A DNA stretch of 64,000 nt from Torreya grandis (Eukaryota; Streptophyta; Pinopsida; Cupressales; Taxaceae), in NCBI GenBank assembly GCA_037957365.1, contig JARHVA010001921.1:2897755-2961754 (forward strand), in the 5' to 3' direction. Under the pieces are notes generated by a model that worked only from the letters and a program-made list of their open reading frames with translations, was not told the origin of the DNA and ran no database searches. Positions 25,197 to 38,400 of the stretch are shown in pieces. The number at the start of each line of letters is the position of its first letter. Position 1 is the stretch's first letter. Both the position numbers and the translations under genes were made by a program.

Positions 25197-26474
25197 TCAA
25201 ATTAAATTTGAATGGATCCTTGACTTCATTTTTTTCTTATACTTTTTAATAATTGTAGACAATAGAAACTCTTGACTTTCCTTCATGTCTATCATGGAAA
25301 ACAAACCATCTTTGGTCTCAAACTAATCTCTTCTAATAGACTTAGGTCTCCATAAGCATGTGCGACCTCTTCCATGCATAATAAGAGCTCCATACACCTT
25401 ATTTTGCTTTGAAAATTCCTTCAACTTGTTCTTGCAATATCTATTAATATGATCAACTCTATGACATCTAAAAAAAACAAGATCATTCATACCTTTTTCT
25501 TGATTATGATTGTGATCTTTATTTGAGGGATTGATTCTCCTCTTGCATTCTCTAGTAATGTGTCCAAACTGATTTCATGCATTACAATGATCCTGAGATG
25601 AATATCTCTTTGCATTGGTATATTTAGTTGGTCTTCTATCTTGCACTCTAGGAGCCTAATTGAAGTTATCTTGACTAAATGGTATTTTCTTATAGAACTT
25701 AACAATATGACCAATTCTTTGACAACTATATCAAACAATTTCTTTCATACCTTTTTCTTGACTATGAAAGTGATCTCCCTTTAACTGATTGCTTCTTATT
25801 ATACATTCCTTTGCTTTATGACCAATTAGATGAAAAATAAAATAATGGCCCATAAAATATTTGGCATACTTTGAAGCATTTGGCTATTTGATTGGCTCCA
25901 TCATTTTGCTCTTAACTTAATCTATCTTATTGACTTTCATGATACCAACATCTTTGTCCTATCTTAATTTATTTTGATCTTCTTCAAGCTTGCCTATCTT
26001 AACTATGACATTTTCATGCTCAACCTTTAGGGAAATAAGACTAGTCATTAATTGAAAACATTCATCTTCTTTAGCTCTCATGCTTAAACTTGTATCCTTT
26101 AATTAAATTCTGAGATCTTTGATGGTCTCCTTATCCTCCTTAGCTTTTTTATCCATACCATACTTCAATATACATGCTTGATATTTCATAGACTTGATCA
26201 ATTCTTGATTCTCCTTTTCCTCTCTCATGGAATTTCCTGACAAACTCCCTTCAAGATACCTAACTTGTGCTTCAAGACCTTTGATCATATTCCTCATTTT
26301 ATGATTCCTCTTCTTTTGCTCCTTTAGTTCACCAAGTGCACCCATGAGCTTAGCTTCTAGATCAACTTCTTATTCCTCACTATCATAGAACACTTCCTTT
26401 TCTCCACTATCATGGAAAACTTCATCATCATCCATGATGTTCTTTTATTTTGAATAATTTTCCTTTTTACCCAT
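25197..26474 (-). pseudogene. E4 Gag-like ORF: coiled coil plus four CCHC knuckles
   Basis: A single minus-strand frame of 426 codons runs from an ATG at 26474, 63 bases inside the right LTR, to TGA at 25197-25199. I could follow it without a frameshift, but it holds about ten internal stops. Residues 1-40 are acidic (MDDDEVFHDSGEKEVF). Residues 43-160 are a long charged coiled coil (LKEQKKRNHKMRNMIKGLEA, KLEEDQNKLR). The C-terminal half holds four CCHC-type knuckles: FHLIGHKAKEC, YSCQRIGHIVKF, C-NA-NQFGHITREC and RCHRVDHINRYC. Each has lost one or two cysteines to Tyr, Phe or a stop. Knuckles point to nucleic-acid binding as in Gag nucleocapsid, but no capsid (UBN2) domain is visible. The coiled coil coming before the knuckles is not the arrangement I would expect for a SIRE-type Gag. 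Confidence 0.7.
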
Positions 26475-26524
26475 ATTATACCTTAGATCACCTTCAAGTG
26501 GTTAAACTTGCAATGAAGGTCCTG

Positions 26525-26537
26525 CTATGATATCAAT
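26525..26537 (-). promoter_or_regulatory. Primer-binding-like site of E4
   Basis: Minus strand ATTGATATCATAGC directly inside the right LTR. It resembles TGGTATCAGAGC (initiator tRNA-Met) with changes. Confidence 0.5.
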
Positions 26538-29500
26538 TGCTATTGGTAAAATCACTAAGAGGGGGTGAATCAATGATGCTATATAATATAATTCAATTCC
26601 TAACTCTTAAACATATAGGACATACAATCATGAAGCATACAACTTAACCATTGTAATGAATAAGGAATATATAACAAGATCAAGCACATAACACATCATA
26701 TATGTGGGAATCCCTTTTGGGGGATAAAACCCATTGAACCCTACAAGATGGACTATAGTACTATAAAGACAAGATTTAACATTTAGACTAGCACCAAATA
26801 ATCAAGGAATACCCATTCCTTAATTTAGTGACATACCCATCCCATAAGGAGGAACCAACCCCTTAGACAACCAAGAACTAACAAAACTACCTTGATCTGA
26901 TCTCTACCTTTGATATGATGTCTTCTACACCTAATGATGGAATTCTCATACTTTATCTCTTTCCCCTTAACACTCTCACAAACTTTCACACACAATCAAT
27001 GCATCCAAAACATCCTTTTAGATCACTCTTCACTTCTAAGCACATACACAATCAAAAAAATTGCAACAACTCTATCACAACATCAAGAACATGACATATA
27101 GGAACTATTCACTTCTTGGCACATTGTAGGAACAATCCTCAATCTGTTAAGCTCTTTAATCCATCCACTAAGCACACTCACTCAATTAGCCTCTAGGGCT
27201 TACTCACTCAATCTGCCTCTTCTAGGCTCATTAGGTCCAATGATCTATGCATTTACCTTCATCACCTTAATCAGAAAAGCATGACTAATAATATTCACTT
27301 TCTTTTGGTCTTTAATTAACTATACCTTCTCTTTCAAATTTTTTCTTCTTCACTTGGCTCACATTTTTCAACACAACTCCAAATATGCCGATAATGCATA
27401 ATATTTATACCATATACTCATCTAACCTATCTTGGTCAGCAAATATGCTTACCATAATTATTGCACCTTTGAAATATGTATTCATACATGTTACATTTAA
27501 GAACCCCACACTCCTTAGGTTTCTCATTACCTCATTAACCCTAAACTTCCATTAGGTCTTGGTGAGACCTAAAAAAAAGGCCTTCATACTCATATGTTAA
27601 AACTTCAACTCCTTAGGCAACTTTCATCTTATAACAAAGATTTAAACACATCAAAACTGACACCAATAGAGCCTTGATTACTCCCTCATGGGTCCATGCC
27701 ATCTAGAACACCAACTCAACATTCTAACCTACCAATTAGGTCTCCTTACTCTTCAGGTCTTCATATACAAAAAACATAGTCTCAAAATTATGAAGTAAAC
27801 ACATAATTATTTCACATATAAATTTGATTATATCACATGGGTTAACCCTTAATGACCTCTAAAACACCTCTATGTGCCTTATACATTCCAACATAGGTTC
27901 TAAACACTCAAATTAACTCTCTAAAAATGACCACTCAGACTGGTTATATATAGTCAAAATATTTTGAATCTCAATATATGATTAAGGGCATATCATGACA
28001 TTGAATACTTTATCATAATACTTAGATACTTATGTAACATCTCCATACTCATTTTCTTCTTCAACTCTTCTCAGAACACCTTCAACTCACTCCTACAACA
28101 TGGTCATTCAATCTATCAGTGTTTTCAAAAAACATAGTCAAATTCTAAGCCTTTATTCATACTAAATATGGATTGGCCAAACCTAAAAAATTCAAAAATA
28201 TGGTCCTTATGGGGCCTAAAACACTATAAAATAGTTAGTTCATTTTGAAACATCAAAATACCATCAATAACTCTTCAAATATCCTTCTTTGGTCACTTCT
28301 AAAACATGGTCAAAGCTTTAGTCAACATTAGAGCTCAATAAATTTGACTACATAGATAGTCAAACCTTATATCTAGATTCTATGTATGCACCTTGAATTC
28401 ATCTTCAAATTTTCATTTTACACCATCAATGAATTCATCTTAGATAAAAATATATTAGCAAAATACTACAGATTGGTTTTTCCCTTTGATAATTCAAATG
28501 TCAACGGTCACTATTCAAAGCAAAAACATCTAACACTTATCCTCATCTCTTTCTCCCTAAAAGATTTATCAATTACACACCATCAATTTTATTATTATCC
28601 TCCTTAATTTAAATCTTTAATGCTAACCATTGATCATTGACACAAGCTTCTATGATTACGACACATGGCACCCCTACATGCCTTCTGAGCATGTTGTTGT
28701 CAATCCATGCTCTTACACCACTTGGTAGTCCCACTTGCCATTGATCTTATATAAAATAATCATGATTACAACACATGTAACTAACAAATTCAATCTCAAG
28801 AACCTTTGACACATTGACTTCATGCATGTCATTGGATCATAATCTATATGATGAACACTCACCACTAGATCTATGTTGACTAGTTGACCCCATATTTCAA
28901 AACAATTAAACTTGATTATCTCTAACACATTAGAGTCTGAAATAGAAACTTTGAATATTTATAACTTTTTCTAAAAAACACTTCAAGATTCCAAAAATTT
29001 ATGGTACTTTCTTGGCACTATAAACAACATCTCTATGAAAACCTTTGACCATTCTTGACTTTCTTAATACCTTCACTAAATACACAAACTTGTTGGTTAT
29101 TTTATATTTACATGATGTGCAGTGATGATCTGGATTCTCTTAAGATATAATATGCATGTTTCTATTTCCAAATGATCAAAATACACACCATAACTTCACC
29201 AAGACATCTATGGATGCCTCATAACCTCTTATTTATCCTTACTAATCTGCACATATGCCATATACTCTCTAAGCTATCAAACACAACTTCTTTGTCATTC
29301 ATGAAATAGTACCTCATGACCTAAAACTTAGACCACATGATCTCCTCTCATAAGGTAATCCATTCATATATCAATCTGCTATTAAAACCTTCACACATGT
29401 GAATGCTGATGTTATCAAATTTCTCACTCAACTTTTCCTGCCAAGATGACTACTTGAACCTAGACACTCATATGATTGATATAATGAATTCATCTCACTT

Positions 29501-29720
29501 CCATAAGCACTCTAATTAGTCATAACACCCCATATGGTCTTTAAAATTTGACCATACCATCAATAACATCCACCATCTACCTATCCAAGTCAAATACTGC
29601 AGAACTATGCAAGAACACTGAAGAACATTGAAACACACTTTATCATTATCATTTTATCACATATGACACCTCATCAACATCCTTTCTCACCTTAGAGACA
29701 TCATTGACAAACGTCCAACA
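26538..29720 (-). repeat. E4 right (5') LTR, uninterrupted
   Basis: A 3.18-kb LTR with plus-strand ends TGCTATTGG and CCAACA. Homologous to the split left LTR. It shows the empty target of E5 near 28065-28070. Confidence 0.85.
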
Positions 29721-29725
29721 ATATC

Positions 29726-30684
29726 AAAAGGTGTAATGGTTTTAAAATCTGAAACTGATTTATATTTTGTAATATTAGGCACATGTTACATAACATATGC
29801 ACCTTATATATGTCTCATGCTAAAACTATGTATAACAATGGTACCAATGTATCTAATTCTAATACAACTATGAATTTTCATCCTATAACTATGTGTTTTG
29901 ATTAATTCAAATAACTGTTTAATTGTGGATGACATGCTTACAAAGCATGTACCCAATATATATGGAGAAATATGAAAACTAATATAAGTACCAATGTGGA
30001 GGATATGTTTCCAAAACATACCCCCAATGTAAATTAGATATGTTGAATACTAAATAGGTGTGGATAACATGCTTCCAAAGCATTCCCCCACTAAATCTAT
30101 GAACTGATATAAGTACTACATACTAAATAATGGGGAGAACATGATTTTTTAGCATACCCCCACTGAATCTAAAAACTGTGAATGTGTGGAAGCCATGCCC
30201 ATATGACATGCCCCCACTAAATTTTTAAACTAATATAAGTACCAAATATTGAATGAGTGTGGAGAACATGCTTACAAAGTATGCTCCCACTGAATCTAAA
30301 AATTATGCTAATTATGGAGAACATACTTCCAAAGCATGCCCCTAGTAATATGGCCCCCCTTTGAGGTGAGACAAAAACATGAACTGAGAGTTACCTCACC
30401 TAAAAAGGGTAAGCAAACTATAAAATCTATGAATGTAATTGTTAGCTAATCATCCACCTTTGACCATGGTCTTTTCAAAATAGGTACCTAAGTCATCTAA
30501 CTATTTCAATGTTTTAGGGTTATACTATGTAAATCCTAAGCTAGGTTAAAGGGTTGGGTCTATTTCTAATCTAGAATAAAATTAAAAATTATTGATTCTA
30601 TTGAACTAAAATGGTATGCACAAGGAGAAAAGGAACTTACCTGGATATACATAGAGTTTCTCATGGATCAGAGTACTAGAAACA
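29726..30684. other. Host sequence between E4 and E6, with minisatellite
   Basis: Contains the array at 29924-30345 and a C-rich GGCCCCCCTTTGAGGTGAG segment (30350-30370) resembling TGCCCCCCTTTAGGATAG at 60825-60843, on the far side of E6. The last 63 bases (30622-30684) are repeated just right of E6. No coding frame is seen. Confidence 0.5.
29924..30345. repeat. Minisatellite with hairpin core, about seven units
   Basis: Units of roughly 50-75 bases share GTGGAGAACATGCTT...AAGCATGCCCCCACT...AATCTA. The pairable halves CATGCTT and AAGCATG sit about three bases apart in several units (for example near 29930-29946 and 30069-30088). Confidence 0.75.
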
Positions 30685-31587
30685 TGTCACATACTGATTT
30701 CTCTCTAAACCTTTTTTAATCTATGGATTATTATGGTTGATTAGTTGATTAACTAATATTTTTTTTAAGTTTGATGACATATGCTGATTATGGGATAATT
30801 ATGCTGCTTAATTTATATGATTAGATGCTATGAGTTAGTGGTATTTTTATATTTTGTACTTATGATCATGTTTGATTATTATATAGTATTATTTTATGGA
30901 TATAATGATGTTTTGGGATAACTAATTTAATTAGCATGAGCTGGATCCATGATAGATTCTTCCCTTGGATCATGACAGAGGGAGAGTATCATTAAAGAGG
31001 ATGGTTAGATGGAGATGTTGGGGGTCGACAGAGAACGAATCCAAAAACCCTTTCACACACCACTTAGTATATCATGTTTCATAATTAATTGGTTGATATG
31101 GATCACATAACATGTTTTATGTAATTTTATTTTAGGTTTTTTTTAATATGTTTTCTAATATGATTTTGATTTCTAGTAATGAACATGTTATTTTTCTGAG
31201 TAATTTCATTAATTTAGTGAATGTGTTAGTTTATCATATATGATGCATTTGTTTGTCATAATAATTGACTAAAATAAGTAAAATTGTATGTGTAGTGATC
31301 ATTAAAAAGTATAGACAGATTCTATTGTTATTTACAAATTTAGATAATAATAATTAATGATTATTATTATTATATATGCTAAATCTATATGTCAAAGGAT
31401 ATAAATAACATAATTTTAAAATATCTTATATTTGATTAACTACTGACCTAAGGTTTGATTTTTAAATGTATATGAAAACATTATTATTAATAATTGATTG
31501 ATTTTAAATCATTGTATTGTTATATATTTTAATGAATAACATAATAACATAAAACTATAACCTATGAGTATTAACATGCAATATAAT
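30685..31587 (+). repeat. E6 left (5') LTR, first part
   Basis: Matches 55703-56610, including GGTTGATTAGTTGATTAACT and the GTTGGG.GTCGACA.AGAA block (31018-31035). Broken by E3 at 31588. Confidence 0.88.
31583..31587. repeat. Target-site duplication of E3, left (ATAAT)
   Basis: Exact match to 47531-47535 on the far side of E3. Confidence 0.88.
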
Positions 31588-32773
31588 TATAAACACCTAA
31601 ATCTTGCCACCAATAACCTCAAATCAGGGTTTTGACCAATTCTTACTAAAATACACAATTTGGCCTAAAAAAACTAAAATACATTAAAAGAATTGAAATT
31701 GATATATTCAAGTGCTAATTCTAGCTAGGGTATCCTCAAATGGGTCAATGCAATTTATGGGCCAACTAACTTTGATTAGATCATCCCAAGTCAAAATGCC
31801 AATTTTGCACCTAGGTGTTCTGGATTGCTCTTTCCTATCAAATATCTTGCATAAGGCATGTGCCTTTGTTATTTTTTGTTCATAACATCCTAAATGGGAA
31901 TAAGGTTCCAATGCATTTAACATCAACTTATAATTCCAATCCAGTCAAATTTTTGATCAATTTGAGTAATTCGTGCATAAGGTGCTTAATCATGCTTAAG
32001 AGATAATTAATCCAATTCAAGGCCTAATTAATAATTCCATGAAAACTTGTTGAAAAATTATTTTTAGAAATAGATATTGAATACCTACATCATCAGGTGA
32101 CCTCATTTCTTGGGAAGACATCCCTAGGCCATAAATGCCACAAACATTAGGATTCATGCCCTCCATGCCTCATCAATGCCTTCCATGATGCCATCTATGC
32201 CTCTTAATTTCCCCTTATTCTAATGTCATGATGAGGATAATTACAAACTTAATTCCAAAAATTGAATTAATCTTCAACCACACATCTCAATCTTGAGATG
32301 GACGGTTTAGGTTGATTCTGATCAATCTCAAAAATCTATAAATAGGAGGCCTTACCACATCATTTCTAAGCTTAATTTGTATAAATTAATAATTCAGGAT
32401 TGATTTCAAAAGCTTCATGTAAACTAGTGTTACAATTCCAAATTGATTCCAAGCCAAGCCAAGCTAAGCCACAAGCCAAATGTGCCAAGGAGAGATGGAG
32501 GTAGCCAAGCTTCCATTGTCAACGACTTCATGAGCAAAAAACTTAGCAAGCCACTACTATAAAGGCATTTAGAGCATCTAAGGAAGGTGAAAGAATTCTT
32601 GTGTTTTATTCCTTCATTTTTAGTTGTGTTTGTCATTTGTTTTTGTTACCAATCTCTCCCTAGTGTCTAGGCTTAGAGATGTTATGCTATTAGTGTGTTT
32701 ATTTCAATTTGTTTTCATTTTGAAACTAACACCATACTAACCATCCTCTCTTGAGTCAAATTATTGGATCACA
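31588..32773 (+). repeat. 5' LTR of E3
   Basis: Starts TATAAACACC (two G-to-A changes from TGTAGACACC) and ends GGATCACA; 1186 bases. TATA box at 32337-32344. Confidence 0.92.
32337..32344 (+). promoter_or_regulatory. TATA box in E3 5' LTR
   Basis: TATAAATA followed by GGAGGCCT at the family-conserved place; likely promoter of the E3 genomic RNA. Confidence 0.65.
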
Positions 32774-32776
32774 TTA

Positions 32777-32794
32777 TGGCACACCCGGTGGGAC
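32777..32794 (+). promoter_or_regulatory. Primer-binding site of E3
   Basis: TGGCACACCCGGTGGGAC starts three bases after the LTR. It begins with the TGG expected opposite a tRNA CCA end, and sequences like this are the primer site in Ogre/Tat elements (tRNA-Arg type, from general knowledge). The E2 counterpart (12423-12439) is decayed. Confidence 0.75.
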
Positions 32795-35429
32795 TAGATG
32801 CATCTCACACCTAAAGAAGTTCATTTTAAAACTTTAAAATATTCATTTGGACCTTTAAAACTCTTGCAAATTGATTTTCTAGATTTATTTTGCCATTTTT
32901 GTTGGCTACAGTTTTACACAGTAGCCAACATCGATAAATAAGATTGTCATAAATTACATAGCTTAATTGATGTTGGTTAGCAAAACTGACATTAGTTGTA
33001 TACTTGTCAATGGTCACATTGGTATAATTGATTTCGATTGGATAATCGACATTGGTTAGAAAATGTCACCATTGTCAGTTATAGAAACTGATGTTGGTCA
33101 CTGTGTTTTTCTTAAAACACATATCTGAGATCTTTTTTTCTAAAGTTTATTATTTCAAACCAAAAAGAGCTTCAAATCTAAAGGACATGTTGATATTTTT
33201 TCTATAGGACCAAGCTTTATATTTGATAAAAACATGTTTAAATCACCTTTTACATGATTAAAAATCAATGCAGAACCTTGTTTTGGTGTTTAATAAAAGA
33301 ATTTAGATGTTTGTGGTGAATGTTTTCAAAGTTAAAACTAAGACTAAGGGGTCAAATGAACACCACCAAATATTTCATTTGGACTTAAAATTGACCACAC
33401 TTATCAAATTTTGCTTTTAATAGTTATTTAATTAGATTTTATTTGGTAAAAAGAGGAATGTTGCGTGTATGTTCTTCCATTTGTCCCCCTTAGGGAACCC
33501 TTGGAATCAAAAGCACCATTCCTATTGCGAATAGCCTAGTCCAAGGCTTAGAAATAAAGTCATCTAAAGCAGTCTCCAAAAACTCATCAAAGTTTGGGTG
33601 ACCTTGAAAATGACCCTAAAGTCTTTCTACTTTCATGATTTCTTTATTTTTATGCAAACTTGGTTTACAAGGGGGAATTCATCACCTCCCATGAGTTCTT
33701 TAGGGAAGCTTTGACCCAAGGTTTCACCTTCCAGCATTGACTTCATTTGGATCCTAATTGGAGTTTCACACGGGTTGTAGTGGCACTTTGGACATTTCAC
33801 TACACTAAGTGAACATTAGGATGTAGTGGTTGGAAAAAGGACTAGACCTTTTTACAACAAGCCAAGTGATACAGGCCGAAAATCTATGATTTTCTTTTGT
33901 ATTCTTTGGTATGAAAGTCATTGTGCAATTGATTCCCCTAGATTGTTTAGAAACTTGTTAGATCTTAAACAAATCCCTATTTACCATAGAAATATTATTG
34001 GTGCAAGGTGCACCTCAAGGTCCATGTCATAGTACTATCATTTGAAAGAAGGGGGGTGTAAAAACCCTACTATATAATGCACATTTACTTTTGGATGAAC
34101 ACTTAAAATCCTCTCAAATGACATATATTGATGGCTTCCAACAATACCAAGCAACCTTATCAGTTTAGGATCTAAGAGTGATTAATTAGTTGGTCTTATC
34201 CTAGATAAAAGTCTTGTTTGAAGTCAAAAACTTGGTGTAAACAAAAAAATCCAAACCAAACACAGTGCAAATTTTCCTTTGAACAAAGAGGTGTTATGCT
34301 ACCTACGTGAGATCATCAATTTGCCTTGTTCAAAAGTTCATAAAAAGCTTGAGGGTCATATCATCCACTTTGGTATAGTTATGTTATCCAATTAAGTCTA
34401 GACCTTTACCAAATTTGTTTAAGTCCTTCACTTATAATATACATTCAAAATTTAACCTTTATAAGTTCATAGGGTTGATGTGTTAAGTGGGTTCACCATT
34501 TGGACTAAACTTTAGGGAACTTAGGTTCAATTTACAAATTGGGTTAAAGGTCACTTAAGACTCATAATCATTATCATCAATTGATGGACTTAAGCCATTT
34601 TGTGCTAAACACTTGCACTTTGAGTCTATGCACCACAACATTTTGAGTCAAGATAAGTAGTGTTGTCAAAAGTATAGGAAAACATCTTTACATTAGAGAG
34701 TTTTTTAAAACAAACCTTTTTTGTCACACCTTTTGGGTAGTATAGAGTCATTACACTACCCAAAACATTTTGAATATTGTTTCATAGACCCTCTTGTATA
34801 AGGTTCAAATTTGTTCCTACATTTTTAGACCAATTTGAGTGTACTTTTGTGATGTTTTATCTAAAGCAATTATACTATTCACTTTTGTCTAGCTTGTTTG
34901 TCAAAAGAACCAAGTTTTATACCATTTTTTGTGAGAAAATAAACTATTTCTAAAGTCTCTTTTGTTACATACCTTATACATAGTTGATCAAGTTCATGTC
35001 CAAGAATCAAATTCCTAGTGTTTGTTAGAAGTGTTTCAAATTCATTAGATTAAAACTTTCATCTATTCCAAAGTCTAGATTTTGACATCATTTGGCCAAG
35101 AGTCCTAGCGTATGCCTTATTTGAGCCTAGCTTTTGACACCATGTTTAGCCAAAAGACCTAGCAACTTTTAAATTCTTAGATTAGATTGAATAGAAACAC
35201 TTCAACTTTAGAGTTTGGAATTTTGATTTTTGGTACATTTACTTGTTTATCTTTGTGTGAATAGTGAAACATTAGAGACTTCATGCTAACTTGTTTCCTA
35301 ACAAAACCTTACATAAACCTTTTAATCTTTTTGATGAATCTAGACCAAGTTGGAACATCATCTATTTTAGACATTGTCTTTTTTAGATGTTGTATAAATC
35401 TTTAACTTTTTATCACAAAATCATTAACT
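32795..35429 (+). other. 5' leader of E3
   Basis: Noncoding, homologous to 12440-14971 in E2. Repeated GTTGG.TA/ACTGATGTTGG motifs lie at 32920-33090. No long open frame. Confidence 0.7.
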
Positions 35430-38400
35430 ATGGATCCCAACATTTATTCCTACACTCTTAGTGGACTCATGTACAATCCAGGGATTAGTAATATAGTTAC
35501 ACAAGAAGAAATGGTACAAGACCCCTATGTAGATAATATTACTTATGAAATGGATTATTATCCCTCTTATAATACTAAATTAGGGGCACAAATCCAAGAT
35601 CTGTTGGCTAACTATTTTGTTAACACACCACCTTATTCATGACAAGACTAGGAACAAACTACAAAATACTTATCTATAATACCCACAGTGGATGAGCCAG
35701 TACTTCAACATTCATATTCTACTAATATGGCTTCCACATATGATCCATTTTTGTTTGAGTGACATTTGTTAGAGAACAAAGATGAGATTTTGGTCAGAGC
35801 CATAGAGGTAGGGGCCAAGTTTCCAGTAGACTTCCCCCATGAAAATTTACCAAGTCTAGTAAGAGTGCCCCATAATATTATTTACGATCAATAGGCTTCT
35901 TCTAAAAATCCTATGGCTCTAGTCCAAACAACATACCAAGATCTTAATATATCTAATAAAGGCAAAAACATCAAGGAAGATCACTTTAACCAAATGTAGA
36001 TAGCATATCAAATCTACCTAAATATAGCACATGATTTCAATCAGATGAACATGGTAAGTAAGCATCTTATTGACCTAGTTCCTTTAATATGAGTATTCAT
36101 AAAGTTAACTAGATAAGAATATCCAAATTCTAACCCATCTATATAAACTAATTTGATAGATAACTTGATGCATATGCCTATTATTAAAGAAGTGTCTTCA
36201 ACCTCTACTCAAAATAATGAGCCAAGTGTAGTAGATAATGTGCAAACAACATCCAATCCTGATCAAAGTTATACTATCACACAAACAATTAGCCAACAAC
36301 ATGTGCCTGTAGTTTATCCCATGAGTGGATTATCATACCAAGGAATAGGAGTTTCTACACCCCAACCTCAACCAGCTACTTGCTCAAGTGTTCAACCTAT
36401 GGGATTAGGTAATAAAACAATGGCCGATGTCATGCCTTAATGATAGAATGTGATGAATCCTACTCCTCCTCAACAAGTAATGAGTAGTATTCCACAACAA
36501 TAGGCACAATATAGTGTATCAATGAAATAAAGGACAAATACATTGCCACCTTAATTAGGAGCAACAAATGTTCCACCTTACCATGTAATGATGAACATAC
36601 CCCTTCAGTCACAGACTAAAATGTCAATCCAAAAAAAAATAATGACTAGTCAACAACATGCAAATATTGGTCAGTGATAGATTCCAAATCTATAATTTGC
36701 TTTCACTTCCTCATAGGGATTCATGCAATAAGGAGGTCCCCATGTTTCCCAAGTACATACTAGATAACCATTGGTTCAAAATGTGCCAAAAATTTAGAGA
36801 TAGGGTCTTGGTCCACAAGTTCCCACTCAATAACAAGGATCAATTAGTCAGCAACATGTCTCTTTTCAGCCATAACAGGTGCATTATATTTATATCCCTC
36901 CATCCTAACCACAAAATCTACTATATCAAACATCTATTACCAACCCAAACTAGAATATCACACAACCAAATGTGCAATTTCAAGTACATCTTAATCCATA
37001 TATGTGTATGCCTAGTCTATTTTCCAACAAAACCAATGTACCTCAACAAGTATCTTTGTAATATCCTATTCAAAGTATCCCACTTGTGACCTCCCAACCA
37101 TCTACCCGAATTCTCCCTTAAACCAATGTTACTTCTAGTTTTTTATACCAAGAGTTTCAATAAATGAAGGATGCAATTGCTACCATTCAGTTGGGGAAAT
37201 AGACTAAAAAATTAAAATAAGATGATGTTTATTCCTACCCATTCAACATGGAGTATTTTTAGATACTATTTGCTCTAATATACAAACCACCAAAAATTGA
37301 AAAATATAAAGGGAAAGGTGACCCTAAGATTCATTTGACTGAATTCTTTGTCGCATGTCAGCTAGTGGCATATAACGACATATACCTTTTGATATTTTTC
37401 TAATGAGCTTGGATGGACAAGCCTTGGAGTGGCTTTTGAAGTTGCCCAAAACTTTAGTAACAGATTTTGATGATCTTTATGATAAGTTTATGCAGTACTT
37501 TTCCTATAATCTCGAGCATGAGATTTCATTAATAGACTTAACACAAACAAACCAAAAAGATGTTGAGGGTTTTAAAAGTTATTTATAGTGATGGAGAGCC
37601 CTTGCAAGCTATTTCACCCATAGTTTACTAGATAAATAGTTAGTTTTTGTGTTTACAAAAATTTGCACAGTGAGATAGCTTATCATTTAGAATTAGAATG
37701 TGCACATACTTTCAAGGAAATCATTGATAAAGGTTTATTGATCGAGCGGGTGCTCATCAGTAAAGGAGTTATCAAGATTAATTCAAATAATCAAAATCAA
37801 GGTACCAATTAAGGAAATGACCAAAATCAACATCCCATTCAAGTGCCATCATCACAACTGTCACAAGCCAATAACCAAGAAAGATCAAAGCAATTCAACC
37901 GTAATAGGAATGTTATGGGAAATGGAGTAACCAAATCTTGTCATGTCAAAATGGTGCAAACATCATCTGCACCAACATTTTAGCTTAATTATACCTAGTA
38001 ACCTCTCTAACCAATGTCAAAATCATAACAACCAAAACCTGCACAACAAGTATAACAACCTTTACCATTGCAAACTTAGGAAAACTATGCCTGCATGTCA
38101 TATCTTTAGTGACCTAAGAGAACCTATTGATTCTATATTTAAAAAGCTTATTACTACTAATATGATTAGTTGGATGATCCTAAAGCATTATCTACAAGGC
38201 ATTCCTTATCTTTATTGGTACCATGAAAGCAAATTTTATGACTATCATCAGGTCAATGGGCATAATCTATGAAGATGTGTCCAAATCAAGAATTTAATTG
38301 AGAATATGTTAGAGAATGGGGAGATAACATTAGATAATGGTGATTCAAATTCTAATCAAACTCTTGGGATTTATCAAAACCCCTTTCCCTAATATAATAG

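Larger units (their letters stand above)
5880..29720 (-). mobile_element. E4: pol-less LTR retrotransposon with a coiled-coil/zinc-knuckle ORF
   Basis: Two homologous LTRs of about 3.2 kb, the left one (5880-7428 plus 22340-23990) interrupted by E5 and the right one (26538-29720) whole, enclose only about 2.5 kb of internal sequence. The minus orientation follows from a primer-binding-like site beside the right LTR (26525-26537) and a purine tract on the minus strand beside the left LTR (23991-24001). LTR ends of TGTTGG type fit Ty1/copia, and long LTRs with small internals recall SIRE/Maximus relatives, but no pol motif is present to decide. The only frame is the ORF at 25197-26474. This is the TR-GAG/LARD kind of non-autonomous element. 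Confidence 0.75.

Noticed and set aside
29924..30345. CRISPR-like array
   Set aside because: Units and intervals vary in length, the whole unit is repeated rather than separated by unique spacers, and the context is a plant nuclear genome.
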